The notes under the pieces: generated by a model
Databases searched by the model: none
Told to the model about the DNA's origin: nothing
What the model saw: only the letters and a program-made list of their open reading frames with translations
Source of the DNA: UBA7887 sp964408735
GTDB taxonomy: Bacteria > Pseudomonadota > Alphaproteobacteria > UBA7887
Assembly (NCBI GenBank): GCA_964408735.1
Contig: CAYPAX010000017.1
Span: forward strand, 1 to 58,606
Direction of reading: 5' to 3'
Length of the DNA stretch: 58,606 nt
Program-made: the position numbers and the translations under genes
Part shown: positions 8,557-17,200 of the stretch, piece by piece
How the letters are laid out: each line of letters begins with the position of its first letter
Numbering within the stretch: position 1 is the first letter of the stretch

Positions 8557-9297
8557 TCATTTTGCTACCGGCGTCGTGCCTTCCTGGCGTCGCGTTGCGC
8601 CGGCCGACGGGCTCGCAACCCCGTCATCGTCGACTTCGCCATTCTCCAATTCCTCGAGGCGCGCCCGCAGGCGGCTGACCTCGTCCAGCAAGCCGTCCAG
8701 GGCCCGGGCGACCGGGTCCGGAATGCTTTCGGGCGTGCCATAGGCGAGGAAATCGTCCTTGTCCGGATCGGGAGGAGGGCGCTTGCCGCCGACCTGCTTG
8801 GCCGGGATGCCGACCATCGTCGCGCCCGCCGGCACTTCTGCCACCACGACCGCATTGGCACCGACCCGGGCGCCCTCACCTACCGTGAAAGGACCCAACA
8901 CGCTGGCCCCGGCGCCGACGATGACGCCATTGCTCAGTGTCGGGTGCCGCTTGACGCCGCGCTCCAGCGACGTGCCGCCAAGCGTGACCCCCTGATAAAG
9001 CGTGACGTCGTCGCCAATCTCCGCCGTGCCGCCGACCACCACGCCCATGCCGTGGTCGATGAACAGGCGGCGGCCGATGACCGCGCCGGGGTGAATCTCG
9101 ATGCCGGTGATAAAGCGCGCCGTCTGCGAGACGAAGCGCGCAAACAGCCTCAGATCATGGCGCCATAGCCAATGGGCGAAGCGGTGATAGACCATGGCAT
9201 GCACGCCGGAATAACAGAGCAAGACCTCGAAGCGCGAGCGCGCAGCCGGATCGTGCGCCATGACAGTGGCGATATCCTCGCGAAGTCTCTTGAACAT
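8557..9297 (-). CDS. cysE: Serine O-acetyltransferase CysE
   Basis: A 246-residue left-handed beta-helix acetyltransferase that makes O-acetylserine, the direct precursor of cysteine. The helical N-terminus contains GVHAMVYHRFAHWLW. The hexapeptide repeats include IHPGAVIGRRLFIDHGMGVV and the active-site turn GVTLGGTSLERGVKRHPTL. The C-terminus is extended by about 50 charged residues and lacks a clear isoleucine-ended tail. That tail mediates cysteine-synthase docking in E. coli. It is the first gene of the isc operon, directly behind the IscR-overlapped promoter, so cysteine supply and cluster assembly are probably co-expressed. Confidence 0.95.
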   Translation of the reverse strand: MFKRLREDIATVMAHDPAARSRFEVLLCYSGVHAMVYHRFAHWLWRHDLRLFARFVSQTARFITGIEIHPGAVIGRRLFIDHGMGVVVGGTAEIGDDVTLYQGVTLGGTSLERGVKRHPTLSNGVIVGAGASVLGPFTVGEGARVGANAVVVAEVPAGATMVGIPAKQVGGKRPPPDPDKDDFLAYGTPESIPDPVARALDGLLDEVSRLRARLEELENGEVDDDGVASPSAGATRRQEGTTPVAK

Positions 9298-9379
9298 GCT
9301 CTAACCCATCGTGATATAAAGCCAGCTACTTCACGGTGCGACAGCGATGCACAGAGACACGGGCGCGCCGAGAAAGTGG

Positions 9380-9412
9380 GATATAGAATATCCGAGCGTG
9401 ATAGTCAAGTTT
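9380..9412 (-). promoter_or_regulatory. Promoter of cysE-isc operon with IscR type-1-like operator
   Basis: On the minus strand a -35 TTGACT (9403-9408) and -10 TATATC (9380-9385) are separated by 17 bases, about 80 bases before the cysE start. The -35 lies within a 25-base imperfect palindrome at 9388-9412. That palindrome fits the E. coli IscR type 1 consensus ATASYYGACTRWWWYAGTCRRSTAT at most positions: left half ACTTGACTAT, right half TCGGATAT. IscR bound here would block polymerase. The match was judged by eye. Confidence 0.75.
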
Positions 9413-9507
9413 TGCGGGCAATTGCGCTAACTTGTTAACAACAATATCCGAGTAAACGACTTTGCCAGTTCGTCGTGGCGGTCGTGCGTCGGCAAGTGGA
9501 GACGAGA

Positions 9508-10164
9508 GTGCCGGAAGTAAATTTCAACGGCCCCGAGGGACGCCTGGAAGGGCGTTACCATCACGGCAGCGACCCTGCCAGCGGAATTGCGCTCGTCCTG
9601 CACCCCCATCCGCAACATGGCGGCAGCATGAACAACAAGGTAGTCTACACCATGTTTCATGCCTTCGTGCGCATGGGATTCTCCGTGCTGCGCTTCAATT
9701 TTCGCGGCGTCGGGCGCAGCCAGGGCGAATACGACCAGGGCCAGGGCGAGCTCAGCGATGCCGCCTCGGCGCTGGACTGGCTGCATTCCTACAACCCCAA
9801 TGCGCCTGCGGTTTGGATCGGCGGCTTTTCCTTCGGTGCCTGGATTGCCATGCAGCTGCTCATGCGGCGGCCGGAGATCGACGGCTTCATCACCGTGGCA
9901 CCGCCGGCAAGCATGTACGACTTCTCCTTTCTGGCGCCCTGCCCCGTATCCGGTCAGGTCGTCTACGGCGAAAAGGACACCATCGTCGAAGAGGAGGCGG
10001 TGCATAAGCTGATCGAAAAGCTGTCGAGCCAGAGAGGTGTCGAGATCGACTATCATCTGGTCGAAGGTGCGGATCATTTTTTCAACAACCACCTGGAGAC
10101 GATCTCCGCCCACCTCACGGACTATGTGAGCGCACGGGTCGCCGAAAAGGTGGCACAGGGCTGA
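9508..10164 (+). CDS. Alpha/beta hydrolase (COG2945-like)
   Basis: A 218-residue cytoplasmic hydrolase whose substrate is unknown. The oxyanion-region motif LHPHPQHGGSMNNKVV, the FNFRGVGRSQG segment and the nucleophile elbow GGFSFGAW are typical of this small prokaryotic family. A late histidine in EGADHFFNN completes the triad, with an aspartate in YGEKDTIV. I chose GTG at 9508, preceded by GGAG, because the family N-terminus reads VPEVNFNGPEG; an upstream GTG at 9475 is possible. It is transcribed away from cysE. A partial IscR-like half-site at 9444-9463 lies just upstream. Confidence 0.85.
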   Translation: MPEVNFNGPEGRLEGRYHHGSDPASGIALVLHPHPQHGGSMNNKVVYTMFHAFVRMGFSVLRFNFRGVGRSQGEYDQGQGELSDAASALDWLHSYNPNAPAVWIGGFSFGAWIAMQLLMRRPEIDGFITVAPPASMYDFSFLAPCPVSGQVVYGEKDTIVEEEAVHKLIEKLSSQRGVEIDYHLVEGADHFFNNHLETISAHLTDYVSARVAEKVAQG

Positions 10165-10180
10165 GTCGCACGGCGCCTTC

Positions 10181-10209
10181 TTGACAGAAAGCCCGGCGAA
10201 TGATCTACG
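10181..10209 (+). promoter_or_regulatory. Possible metZ promoter
   Basis: A perfect TTGACA lies at 10181-10186, with a weak -10-like TCTACG 17 bases downstream. It is placed about 30 bases before the SAM-II aptamer, so the aptamer would be at the very start of the transcript, as expected. The -10 match is poor, hence the low confidence. Confidence 0.35.
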
Positions 10210-10240
10210 GGCCCCGGAGCCGGCCTCTCCCTAAACGGGC

Positions 10241-10290
10241 TCGCGGAATTTGATCGGGCAGCTTGCACCGCGAAAATAATGCTAAAGCGC
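10241..10290 (+). promoter_or_regulatory. SAM-II riboswitch upstream of metZ
   Basis: The segment has the SAM-II layout: P1 CGCGG (10242-10246) pairs with CCGCG (10268-10272), enclosing AATTTGAT and GCTTGCA. The A-rich strand AAAATAATGCTAAAG follows, which in this class forms the pseudoknot. SAM-II aptamers are common before methionine genes in alphaproteobacteria and lower expression when S-adenosylmethionine is plentiful. The gene downstream, metZ, is a classic target. Confidence 0.85.
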
Positions 10291-10310
10291 CACGGGGAAT
10301 GCTCCCGTGG
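10290..10310 (+). promoter_or_regulatory. Hairpin directly after the SAM-II aptamer
   Basis: CCACGGG (10290-10296) pairs perfectly with CCCGTGG (10304-10310) around a seven-base loop. A second identical CCCGTGG at 10312-10318 offers an alternative partner, so two mutually exclusive folds are possible. No T-tract follows, so this is not an ordinary intrinsic terminator. Confidence 0.6.
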
Positions 10311-10324
10311 GCCCGTGGTGTCCA

Positions 10325-10345
10325 CATGACAGGAGCATTGTCATG
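10325..10345 (+). promoter_or_regulatory. Hairpin enclosing the metZ Shine-Dalgarno and start codon
   Basis: CATGACA (10325-10331) is perfectly complementary to TGTCATG (10339-10345), whose last three bases are the metZ ATG. The loop GGAGCAT carries the Shine-Dalgarno. Folding would present the ribosome site in a loop but bury the start codon in a stem. This could be the expression platform of the upstream riboswitch or an independent translational control. Confidence 0.6.
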
Positions 10346-11554
10346 ACGATTTCGACTCCGGATCCTTTTGTAAACGAGCGTAGCTGGCGCCCGGCCACGC
10401 GACTGGTGCGTGGCGGCACGCGTCGCAGCGAGCACGGCGAGACCAGCGAGGCACTGTTCCTTAACTCGGGCTTCGTCTACGACCGCGCCGAAACCGCCGA
10501 GGCACGCTTTGCCGGCGAGGCACCCGGATTCGTATATTCGCGCTATAACAATCCCACTCTCGGCATGTTCGAACGCCGCATGACCTTGCTCGAGGAGGCC
10601 GAGGACTGCCTCGGCACCGGCAGCGGCATGGCCGCCGTCTTCGCCGCCCTGATGTGCCAGCTGCGCAACGGCGACCGCGTGGTGGCGGCCCGCGCCATGT
10701 TCGGCTCCTGCTTCTATATCCTCGACGAGTTGCTGCCGCGGTATGGCATCGAGACGGTTTTCGTCGATGGCCCCGACCTCGATCAATGGCGCGACGCGCT
10801 GGCGCAGCCGACAGCTTGCGTCTTCTTCGAGACCCCGGCCAATCCGACCCTCGATCTGGTCGATATCGCCGCCGTGGGCGAGCTTGCCCATAGCGCCGGC
10901 GCCAAGGTCATCGTCGACAACGTATTCTCGACACCGCTGCTGCAAAGCCCGCTGGCGCTGGGGGCGGATATCGTCGTCTATTCGGGCACCAAGCATATCG
11001 ACGGCCAGGGCCGTTGCCTCGGCGGCGCCGTGTTGGGCAGCGAGAGCTTCTGCCGCGAGACCCTACAGCCCTTCCTGCGCCATACCGGACCGGCGCTGAG
11101 CCCCTTCAATGCCTGGGTCTTGCTCAAAGGCTTGGAGACCTTGCCGCTCAGGGTCGACGCGCAATGCCGCGGCGCGGCGCGTATCGCCGAGGCGCTCGAC
11201 GCCCAGCCCTCGGTCGAGCGCGTGCGCTATCCCTTCCGTGACGGCCACCCGCAAGTCGACCTGGCGCGGGCGCAGATGCGCGGCGGCGGCACGGTGGTGA
11301 GTTTCGAGGTGGCCGGTGGCAAGGCCGAGGCCTTTGCCCTGCTCAACGCGCTTCGGCTGATCGACATCTCCAACAATCTCGGCGACGCCAAGAGCCTGAT
11401 CACCCATCCGGCCAGCAGCACCCATCGCTCCATGGGCCCGGAAGCGCGGGCGCAGATTGGTGTTACCGACTCGCTGGTGCGCCTTTCCGTCGGCCTTGAA
11501 GACCCGGACGACCTGATCGAAGACCTGCTAGGCGCGATGCAGCACGCCGCCTGA
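10343..11554 (+). CDS. metZ: O-succinylhomoserine sulfhydrylase MetZ
   Basis: A 403-residue PLP enzyme of the Cys/Met metabolism family that makes homocysteine from O-succinylhomoserine and sulfide. The PLP lysine is in VVYSGTKHIDGQGR, preceded by VIVDNVFSTPLLQ. N-terminal VRGGTRRSEHGETSEALFL and C-terminal THPASSTHRSM with VRLSVGLEDPDDLIEDL match the family. The sulfhydrylase assignment over cystathionine gamma-synthase rests on the SGFVYDRAETAEARF region and on the SAM-II context. The ATG at 10343 is preceded by GGAG; the frame is open to 10307, but that part lies in the leader. The 3' end overlaps anmK by 27 bases tail to tail. Confidence 0.92.
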   Translation: MTISTPDPFVNERSWRPATRLVRGGTRRSEHGETSEALFLNSGFVYDRAETAEARFAGEAPGFVYSRYNNPTLGMFERRMTLLEEAEDCLGTGSGMAAVFAALMCQLRNGDRVVAARAMFGSCFYILDELLPRYGIETVFVDGPDLDQWRDALAQPTACVFFETPANPTLDLVDIAAVGELAHSAGAKVIVDNVFSTPLLQSPLALGADIVVYSGTKHIDGQGRCLGGAVLGSESFCRETLQPFLRHTGPALSPFNAWVLLKGLETLPLRVDAQCRGAARIAEALDAQPSVERVRYPFRDGHPQVDLARAQMRGGGTVVSFEVAGGKAEAFALLNALRLIDISNNLGDAKSLITHPASSTHRSMGPEARAQIGVTDSLVRLSVGLEDPDDLIEDLLGAMQHAA

Positions 11555-12571
11555 TACCGGCGCGCGGCAGCCCGTGGTGCCGGGATAGGTCAGCGGCAGG
11601 CCTTTCAAGGAGCGCAAAGCGAGATAGGCGAAGGCGTGTGCCTCAAGCGCGTCGCCGTCCCAGCCCACCGCTTCGACCGCATCGATCGGGGCGTCAAGGC
11701 GCTCGGCAAGCGCCGCCATCAGCAGCGGATTGCGCCGGCCGCCGCCACAGGCCAGCCAACGCGATACGGGCGCCGGGAAGTGCTCCGCCGCCAGCGCCAC
11801 GGACGCCGCCGTGAAGGCCACCAGCGTCGCGGCGCCAGCGGCCGGCGAGAGGCCGCCTACAAGCCTGTCGGCGAAATGATCGCGGTCGAGGGACTTCGGT
11901 GGTGGCAGAGCGAAATAGGTATCGGCAAGGAGCGCCTTGAGCGCCGCCTCATCGATCTCACCCGTGGCTGCCAGCCGCCCATCCTCGTCGAGCGGCCGGC
12001 CTGTATGCTCGAGCGCCCAGTCGTCAAGCAGCGCATTGCCGGGCCCGGTGTCGAAGCCGAGCAGCGCGTCGTCGCCCTCGCCGATCCAGGTCACATTGGC
12101 GACGCCGCCGATATTGAGCACGGCGAGCGGCCGCGCCAGCCCTGTCGCCAATGCCCGGTGGTAGACCGGCACCAGCGGCGCCCCCTGGCCGCCCGCACGC
12201 ATATCGGCGGATCGCAGGTCGTTGACAACATCGATGCCCGTCAGTGTCGCCAGCCTGGCGCCGTCGCCGATCTGGCAGGTGCGGCCCTGCTCGGGCCGGT
12301 GCCACAGGGTCTGGCCGTGGAAACCGATTACAGCGATGTCCGACGCCGCCAGCGCAGTCTTGTCGAGCAAGGCCGCGACCGCTTCGGCATGGGCCGCCGT
12401 GAGAGCGGCTTCGGCGCCTTCGTCGAGCGCACGCAATCGCGCCCTGAGCTCAGGGTCGTAAGGCTGCGTGAGCGCCAGGCCGGGCGCGACCACGCCCTCG
12501 CCGTCGCTGCTCAACAGGGCCGCATCGATACCGTCGGCCGAGGTGCCGCTCATCAGGCCGATCGCCCTCAT
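11528..12571 (-). CDS. anmK: Anhydro-N-acetylmuramic acid kinase
   Basis: A 347-residue sugar kinase that opens and phosphorylates 1,6-anhydroMurNAc to MurNAc-6-phosphate during cell-wall recycling. The N-terminal phosphate motif GLMSGTSADGIDAALL is diagnostic, and VLNIGGVANVTWI and GFDTGPGNALLDDW follow. Slightly short of the usual 360-370 residues but ends normally. It starts 27 bases from tyrS, which is divergent, so both promoters must overlap or lie inside the neighbouring gene. Confidence 0.95.
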   Translation of the reverse strand: MRAIGLMSGTSADGIDAALLSSDGEGVVAPGLALTQPYDPELRARLRALDEGAEAALTAAHAEAVAALLDKTALAASDIAVIGFHGQTLWHRPEQGRTCQIGDGARLATLTGIDVVNDLRSADMRAGGQGAPLVPVYHRALATGLARPLAVLNIGGVANVTWIGEGDDALLGFDTGPGNALLDDWALEHTGRPLDEDGRLAATGEIDEAALKALLADTYFALPPPKSLDRDHFADRLVGGLSPAAGAATLVAFTAASVALAAEHFPAPVSRWLACGGGRRNPLLMAALAERLDAPIDAVEAVGWDGDALEAHAFAYLALRSLKGLPLTYPGTTGCRAPVSGGVLHRA

Positions 12572-12598
12572 CGGCCGCGTTGCCGCTGACGCGGCCCT

Positions 12599-13867
12599 AT
12601 GCTAAGCACGCCCATGATTCCACTCACGTCCGAATTCCTGCGCAGTATCGTCGAGCGCGGCTATTTGCACCAGTGCACCGCCCTTGAGTCACTCGATGCG
12701 CGCGCTGCGCGTGAGACTATTGTGGCTTATATCGGCTTCGATGCCACGGCCGACAGCCTGCATGTGGGCAGCCTGCTGCAGATCATGCTGCTGCGGCGCC
12801 TGCAGCAGAGCGGCCACAAGCCGATCGTGCTGATCGGCGGCGGCACCACGCGCGTCGGCGACCCCTCGGGCAAGGACAGCTCCCGACAGCTGCTCTCGCG
12901 CGACGATATCGGGCGCAACGCGGCGGCCCTGCGCGGCGTCTTCGACCGTTTTCTGACGTTTGGCGACGGCGCCTGCGATGCCATCATGGTGGACAACGAC
13001 GAATGGCTCGACGCGCTGGTCTATCTCGATTTCCTGCGCGACTACGGCCGCCACTTCTCGGTCAATCGCATGCTCGGCTACGAATCGGTCAAGCTCAGGC
13101 TCGAGCGCGAGCAGCCGCTGAGCTTCCTCGAGTTCAACTACATGGTCTTGCAGGCCTACGATTTCCTCGAGCTGTGGCGGCGCTACGACTGCTGCCTGCA
13201 GCTCGGTGGCTCGGACCAATGGGGCAATATCATCGGCGGCGTCGAGCTTGGCCGGCGCGTGGACGGGGAAACATTATACGGCCTCACCGCACCGCTGATC
13301 ACCACGGCGGCGGGCGCCAAGATGGGCAAGACAGCCGCCGGCGCCGTCTGGCTCAACGCCGACAAGCTCTCGCCCTACGACTACTGGCAGTTCTGGCGCA
13401 ATACGGAAGATGCCGATGTCGGCCGCTTCCTGCGCCTGTTCACCGACCTGCCGCTCGACGAGATCGTTCGCCTCGAAGCCCTCGAAGGCGCCGAGATCAA
13501 CGCCGCCAAGAAAGTGCTCGCCAACGAGACCACAGCCTTGTGCCATGGCCGCGCGGCTGCTGAGACGGCGGAGGCAACCGCGGCGGAGACCTTCGAGCGC
13601 GGCGGTGCGGGAGAAGCCTTGCCGGAAGTCACCGTGCCCGGCGCAGATCTCGATCAGGGCATCGCCGCCTTCCGCCTCTTCGTCATCGCGGGGCTCTGCG
13701 CCTCCAACGGCGAGGCACGGCGCCTGTTGCGCGGCGGCGGCGGCCGCCTCAACGGCGAGCGCATCGAGGCCGAGGATCAGACTATCGGGCGCGATGCCTT
13801 GGGCGCCGACGGCGCCATCAAGCTGTCAGCGGGGCGCAAACGCCATACCCTGGTGAAACCCGTTTAA
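12599..13867 (+). CDS. tyrS: Tyrosyl-tRNA synthetase
   Basis: A 422-residue class I synthetase charging tRNA-Tyr. The HIGH-type motif reads HVGS in SLHVGSLLQIMLLRR, and the KMSKS-type loop reads KMGKT in GAKMGKTAAG. The tyrosine-binding QAYDFLEL and GGSDQWGNI are present, and the C-terminus has the S4-like domain ending GRKRHTLVKPV. Two ATGs, at 12599 and 12614, are possible; I kept the first. It ends three bases into the tail of the convergent fliN-like gene. Confidence 0.97.
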   Translation: MLSTPMIPLTSEFLRSIVERGYLHQCTALESLDARAARETIVAYIGFDATADSLHVGSLLQIMLLRRLQQSGHKPIVLIGGGTTRVGDPSGKDSSRQLLSRDDIGRNAAALRGVFDRFLTFGDGACDAIMVDNDEWLDALVYLDFLRDYGRHFSVNRMLGYESVKLRLEREQPLSFLEFNYMVLQAYDFLELWRRYDCCLQLGGSDQWGNIIGGVELGRRVDGETLYGLTAPLITTAAGAKMGKTAAGAVWLNADKLSPYDYWQFWRNTEDADVGRFLRLFTDLPLDEIVRLEALEGAEINAAKKVLANETTALCHGRAAAETAEATAAETFERGGAGEALPEVTVPGADLDQGIAAFRLFVIAGLCASNGEARRLLRGGGGRLNGERIEAEDQTIGRDALGADGAIKLSAGRKRHTLVKPV

Positions 13868-14175
13868 TTCTCGGAACGTTTGATGGTGTCGGTCAGGGTG
13901 ATCGCCAGGCGGTCTTCGACCACCATCACCTCGCCCTTGGCGACCATTTGCTCGTTGACGTAGATGTCGATCGGATCGCCGACCAGGCGGTCGAGCTCGA
14001 GCACGGCGCCGCGGCCCATCTTGAGCAGCTGGCTGACCGGGATCTGCGCGGTCCCAAGCACCGCCGATATCTCGACCGGCACCTCGTAGACGGCACCACT
14101 GTCGTCGCCCGCGCTTTCTTCAGCGCCTTCGCCTTCGCCCTCGGCAATCTCGGTTCCGTCGTCTTCCTCGGCCAT
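13864..14175 (-). CDS. fliN: FliN-like flagellar motor switch protein
   Basis: A 103-residue protein with an acidic low-complexity N-terminus (about residues 1-28). A SpoA/FliN C-terminal domain follows, from VPVEISAVLGTAQIPVSQLL to ITLTDTIKRS, and contains the typical GRGAVLELDRLVGDPIDIYVN. In the flagellar C-ring FliN controls rotation and export. No other flagellar gene is in the window, so this is either a detached fliN or a second copy. The next gene upstream on the same strand starts 61 bases away. Confidence 0.88.
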   Translation of the reverse strand: MAEEDDGTEIAEGEGEGAEESAGDDSGAVYEVPVEISAVLGTAQIPVSQLLKMGRGAVLELDRLVGDPIDIYVNEQMVAKGEVMVVEDRLAITLTDTIKRSEN

Positions 14176-14236
14176 CGCTCTGCGTCCTTGTCAGGCCCCG
14201 TTGCCGCAATCATGGGCAATAATACTTAACCGCGGG

Positions 14237-17200
14237 TTAGCGCACCAGCCGGCTGTCGGTGGGATCGGTATCGCCTGCCTCACCAGGCTCGAAGCCACCA
14301 AACAATTCGCGCAGGATACCCGGGGCCAGCGCGGCGAGCGGATTTACCGTGACCTGAGGATTGTCGCGTGGCCCCTTGACCGCATAGGTCGCGGCAAAGA
14401 TACCCTTGCCCTCACCGCCGGTCAGAATATCCCCGATCACCGGAATATTGCCGAGTGCCGAATTGAGGATATAGGCGGGCACGATGGTACCCTTGAGGTC
14501 GGCCAAGTCCTGATCGAGGTCGACACCGCCTTCCATGGTTATGCCGAATGAGAGGCCGTAAGCGCGCGCATCCTCGAAGCGGATGACGGAGCCGTCATAG
14601 GAAAACGGCGCGTTGAGCCTGCTGAAAGGCATGCCGTCGCCTCCCAGCATCTCCAGCGCCCCGGTGATCGAGACCAGGCTCAGAATGCGCGCCAGGACCG
14701 GCGCATCGACAATGTGGAAGTCGTCTATCTCGAAGACGCCGGCAATCGGCGCATCCGCGTAAGAATCGTCTATTACGGCCTCTATCTGCATGGCACCGCC
14801 GACCATATTGCTGGTCAGGCCCAAGGCAGCGACCACCGCGCCAGCGTTGGCCGAAGTCAGCACCGCCACGCGCTGGCTCGCTCCGGCGCTGGCAAGCCGC
14901 AGGCTCAAGTCACGAGCCTCGCCGAATGCAAAATCTAGACTGGCCTGTTCCAGGCGGCGGCCGTCATACCTGGCCTTGGCATTCACCTGATGCAGGAAGG
15001 TGTCCTCGCCCGCCACCACGAGGTCGACGGCGGCATTGAGATCGATCGGCGCGACGCCTGCCGCGTCCGGCGTATCCTGGACATGGGCCATGAGCGGCCG
15101 CAGATCGAGGCTCGAGCCGCTGACACCAACCACCAGACGACCATCGTTTTCGAGCCGCACCGAGCCCCGAATATCGGTCAGGCCGGCGGCGAGACGATCA
15201 AAACCCACGGTCCAGACACCGCTTGCGTCACGTTCGGCGCTGCCAGCCGCGGCCAGGCCATCCGCAAGCAGCCCAAACTGGGTCAGGCGCCGCAAGGCAC
15301 CGTCCTGCCATTCCAGGGCGAACCGCGCCTCAGCCTGCCCGCCGGGTAGCTTGTGCCAATCCAGCTCGGGCAGCCTCAGGTCAGCCGCCTTGCCGTCGAT
15401 ATCGAGCTCGCCCGTCAGCAGACCCGCGGCGCTTTCCACCAGCCGAAGCTCGGCATCAAGGGGACCGCGGATGGCCGGATCGGCAAGTCCGGCGCGAACC
15501 CGCGCCGCGTCGTCTATGCTGCCGGCCAAGTCGAGCCGGCGCTTGAGCGTGCCCGTTGCCGGCGAAAAATTCTCCCGCCAATGAAACTCAACCGGCGTCC
15601 CGGCCAGCAAGCCCTCTCCACTCAGGTCGAAGCCCGCCCCGTCCAGCAGCAGAGCGGCCTCGCCGTTGTGCAAACCGCCTTCGACAATGCCGCCCAGAGC
15701 ACGACCCGGAATCGCCAGCTCGAAAAGATCCGCACCAAGGGCGATCTCCATGCTGGACAGCGGCGGGTCGTCAAGCAAGGGCAGGGCCAGCGACAGGTCG
15801 CCCTGCACTCTGCCGGCGATGTCGGCCGGGTCGAGGCCGATATCGCCCACATAGCCAAAGGGCGGCTTGTCGAGGGCCGCCAGTGCACGGGCCAAGCCGC
15901 CGGAAAAGCTGACATCGACCTCCGCCACGCCGACCGCATCGCGTTCCGCATCGATCAGCACATTGGCGCCATGTATCGCAAGCGGCCCGGCAGAGCCTGC
16001 CAGGACCTCGGCCGTCAGCCCCCGCGGATCGAAGCGCCCGGCACCCTCGAGACCGACCACGGGAGGCATACCCGGCATATAGACGATTTGCGCATCGGCG
16101 ATGCGAAACAGCCCAACCACCGCATCGGGCCGCAAGTTCTCGCCGGGCCAGTCCGCCGCTCCGAGGTCGAGCGTTATGGTCATCTCCTCGACCGTACCGG
16201 CACTCATCCGCTCGACCACCCACCGGCGTCCGTTGGTAGCCACCGAAGTAGGCCAATAGCGATCTATGCTATCGATCGGAATGTTGGCAAGGCGGATTTC
16301 CGCCTTGGTGTCGGGTGCCGACCAGTCGCCGGAGAACTCGCCTGCCATGGCGATGCGCGGGCCGCCGAAATCGACCGCCAGGGTATCGAGCGAGAGTCTC
16401 GTCAGAGCGCCGTCGAGGCTGCCGCTGGCACGCATATCCACGATCGAGCGCAAGGCTTCGGGCGCAATCGGCAGCGGCAAGGCCAGGCGGCCCGGGCCGC
16501 CGGCAAAATCGAAGGTGATAGCGCCCAATTCGCCATTAGCCCCCACTACGGCGTCGACATATCCGGTCAGCGGCAAATCCAGATCCGCCAGACCGGTCAA
16601 GGTCGGATGGGCCACCGCCAGCGCCGCCGGCACCAGGTGGTCGAAATTCACTGTGAGATCGAGTCGCGCCTCGCCGAGTCGGTATTGTGCGACCACATCG
16701 AGCTCGATTTCCTCCACGCCGACCGCCAATGACAGCGCTGCCCGGGACCGCACGCCATTTTCGTGGCGTTCGAGAAACAGCTCGCTGACCGGCGCCGACC
16801 AGTCGATATCGAGGCCCTCATCACGCACCGAGATATGACCTTCGATGATGCTGATGCGGCGCAGATAGCCGCCGGCCATCTCCCGGTCGAGAGGCAATAG
16901 CAGCTCGTCGAACAGGGCATTGCCGACCGCCTCGCCCGATTCGCCGACACGGTTGGCGAATCCCAGATCGATCTTGCCATCGGCGCCGCGGACAATGCGC
17001 ACGCTGGGCCCGAACAGCTCCAGCTTTGTCGGCGCGATAAAGCCCTTCAGCAGGGCAGGAATACTGATCCTGATGCCCATCTCCGGCACGCCGGCCATGG
17101 CCGTCGCATCGGTCCGGTAGGCGCTGACGCCGATGGCGCGAACGTCAAACGTGCGCTCCCAGCCCTGCCACGACAGCACCAGGTCATCAAAATAGAAGCG

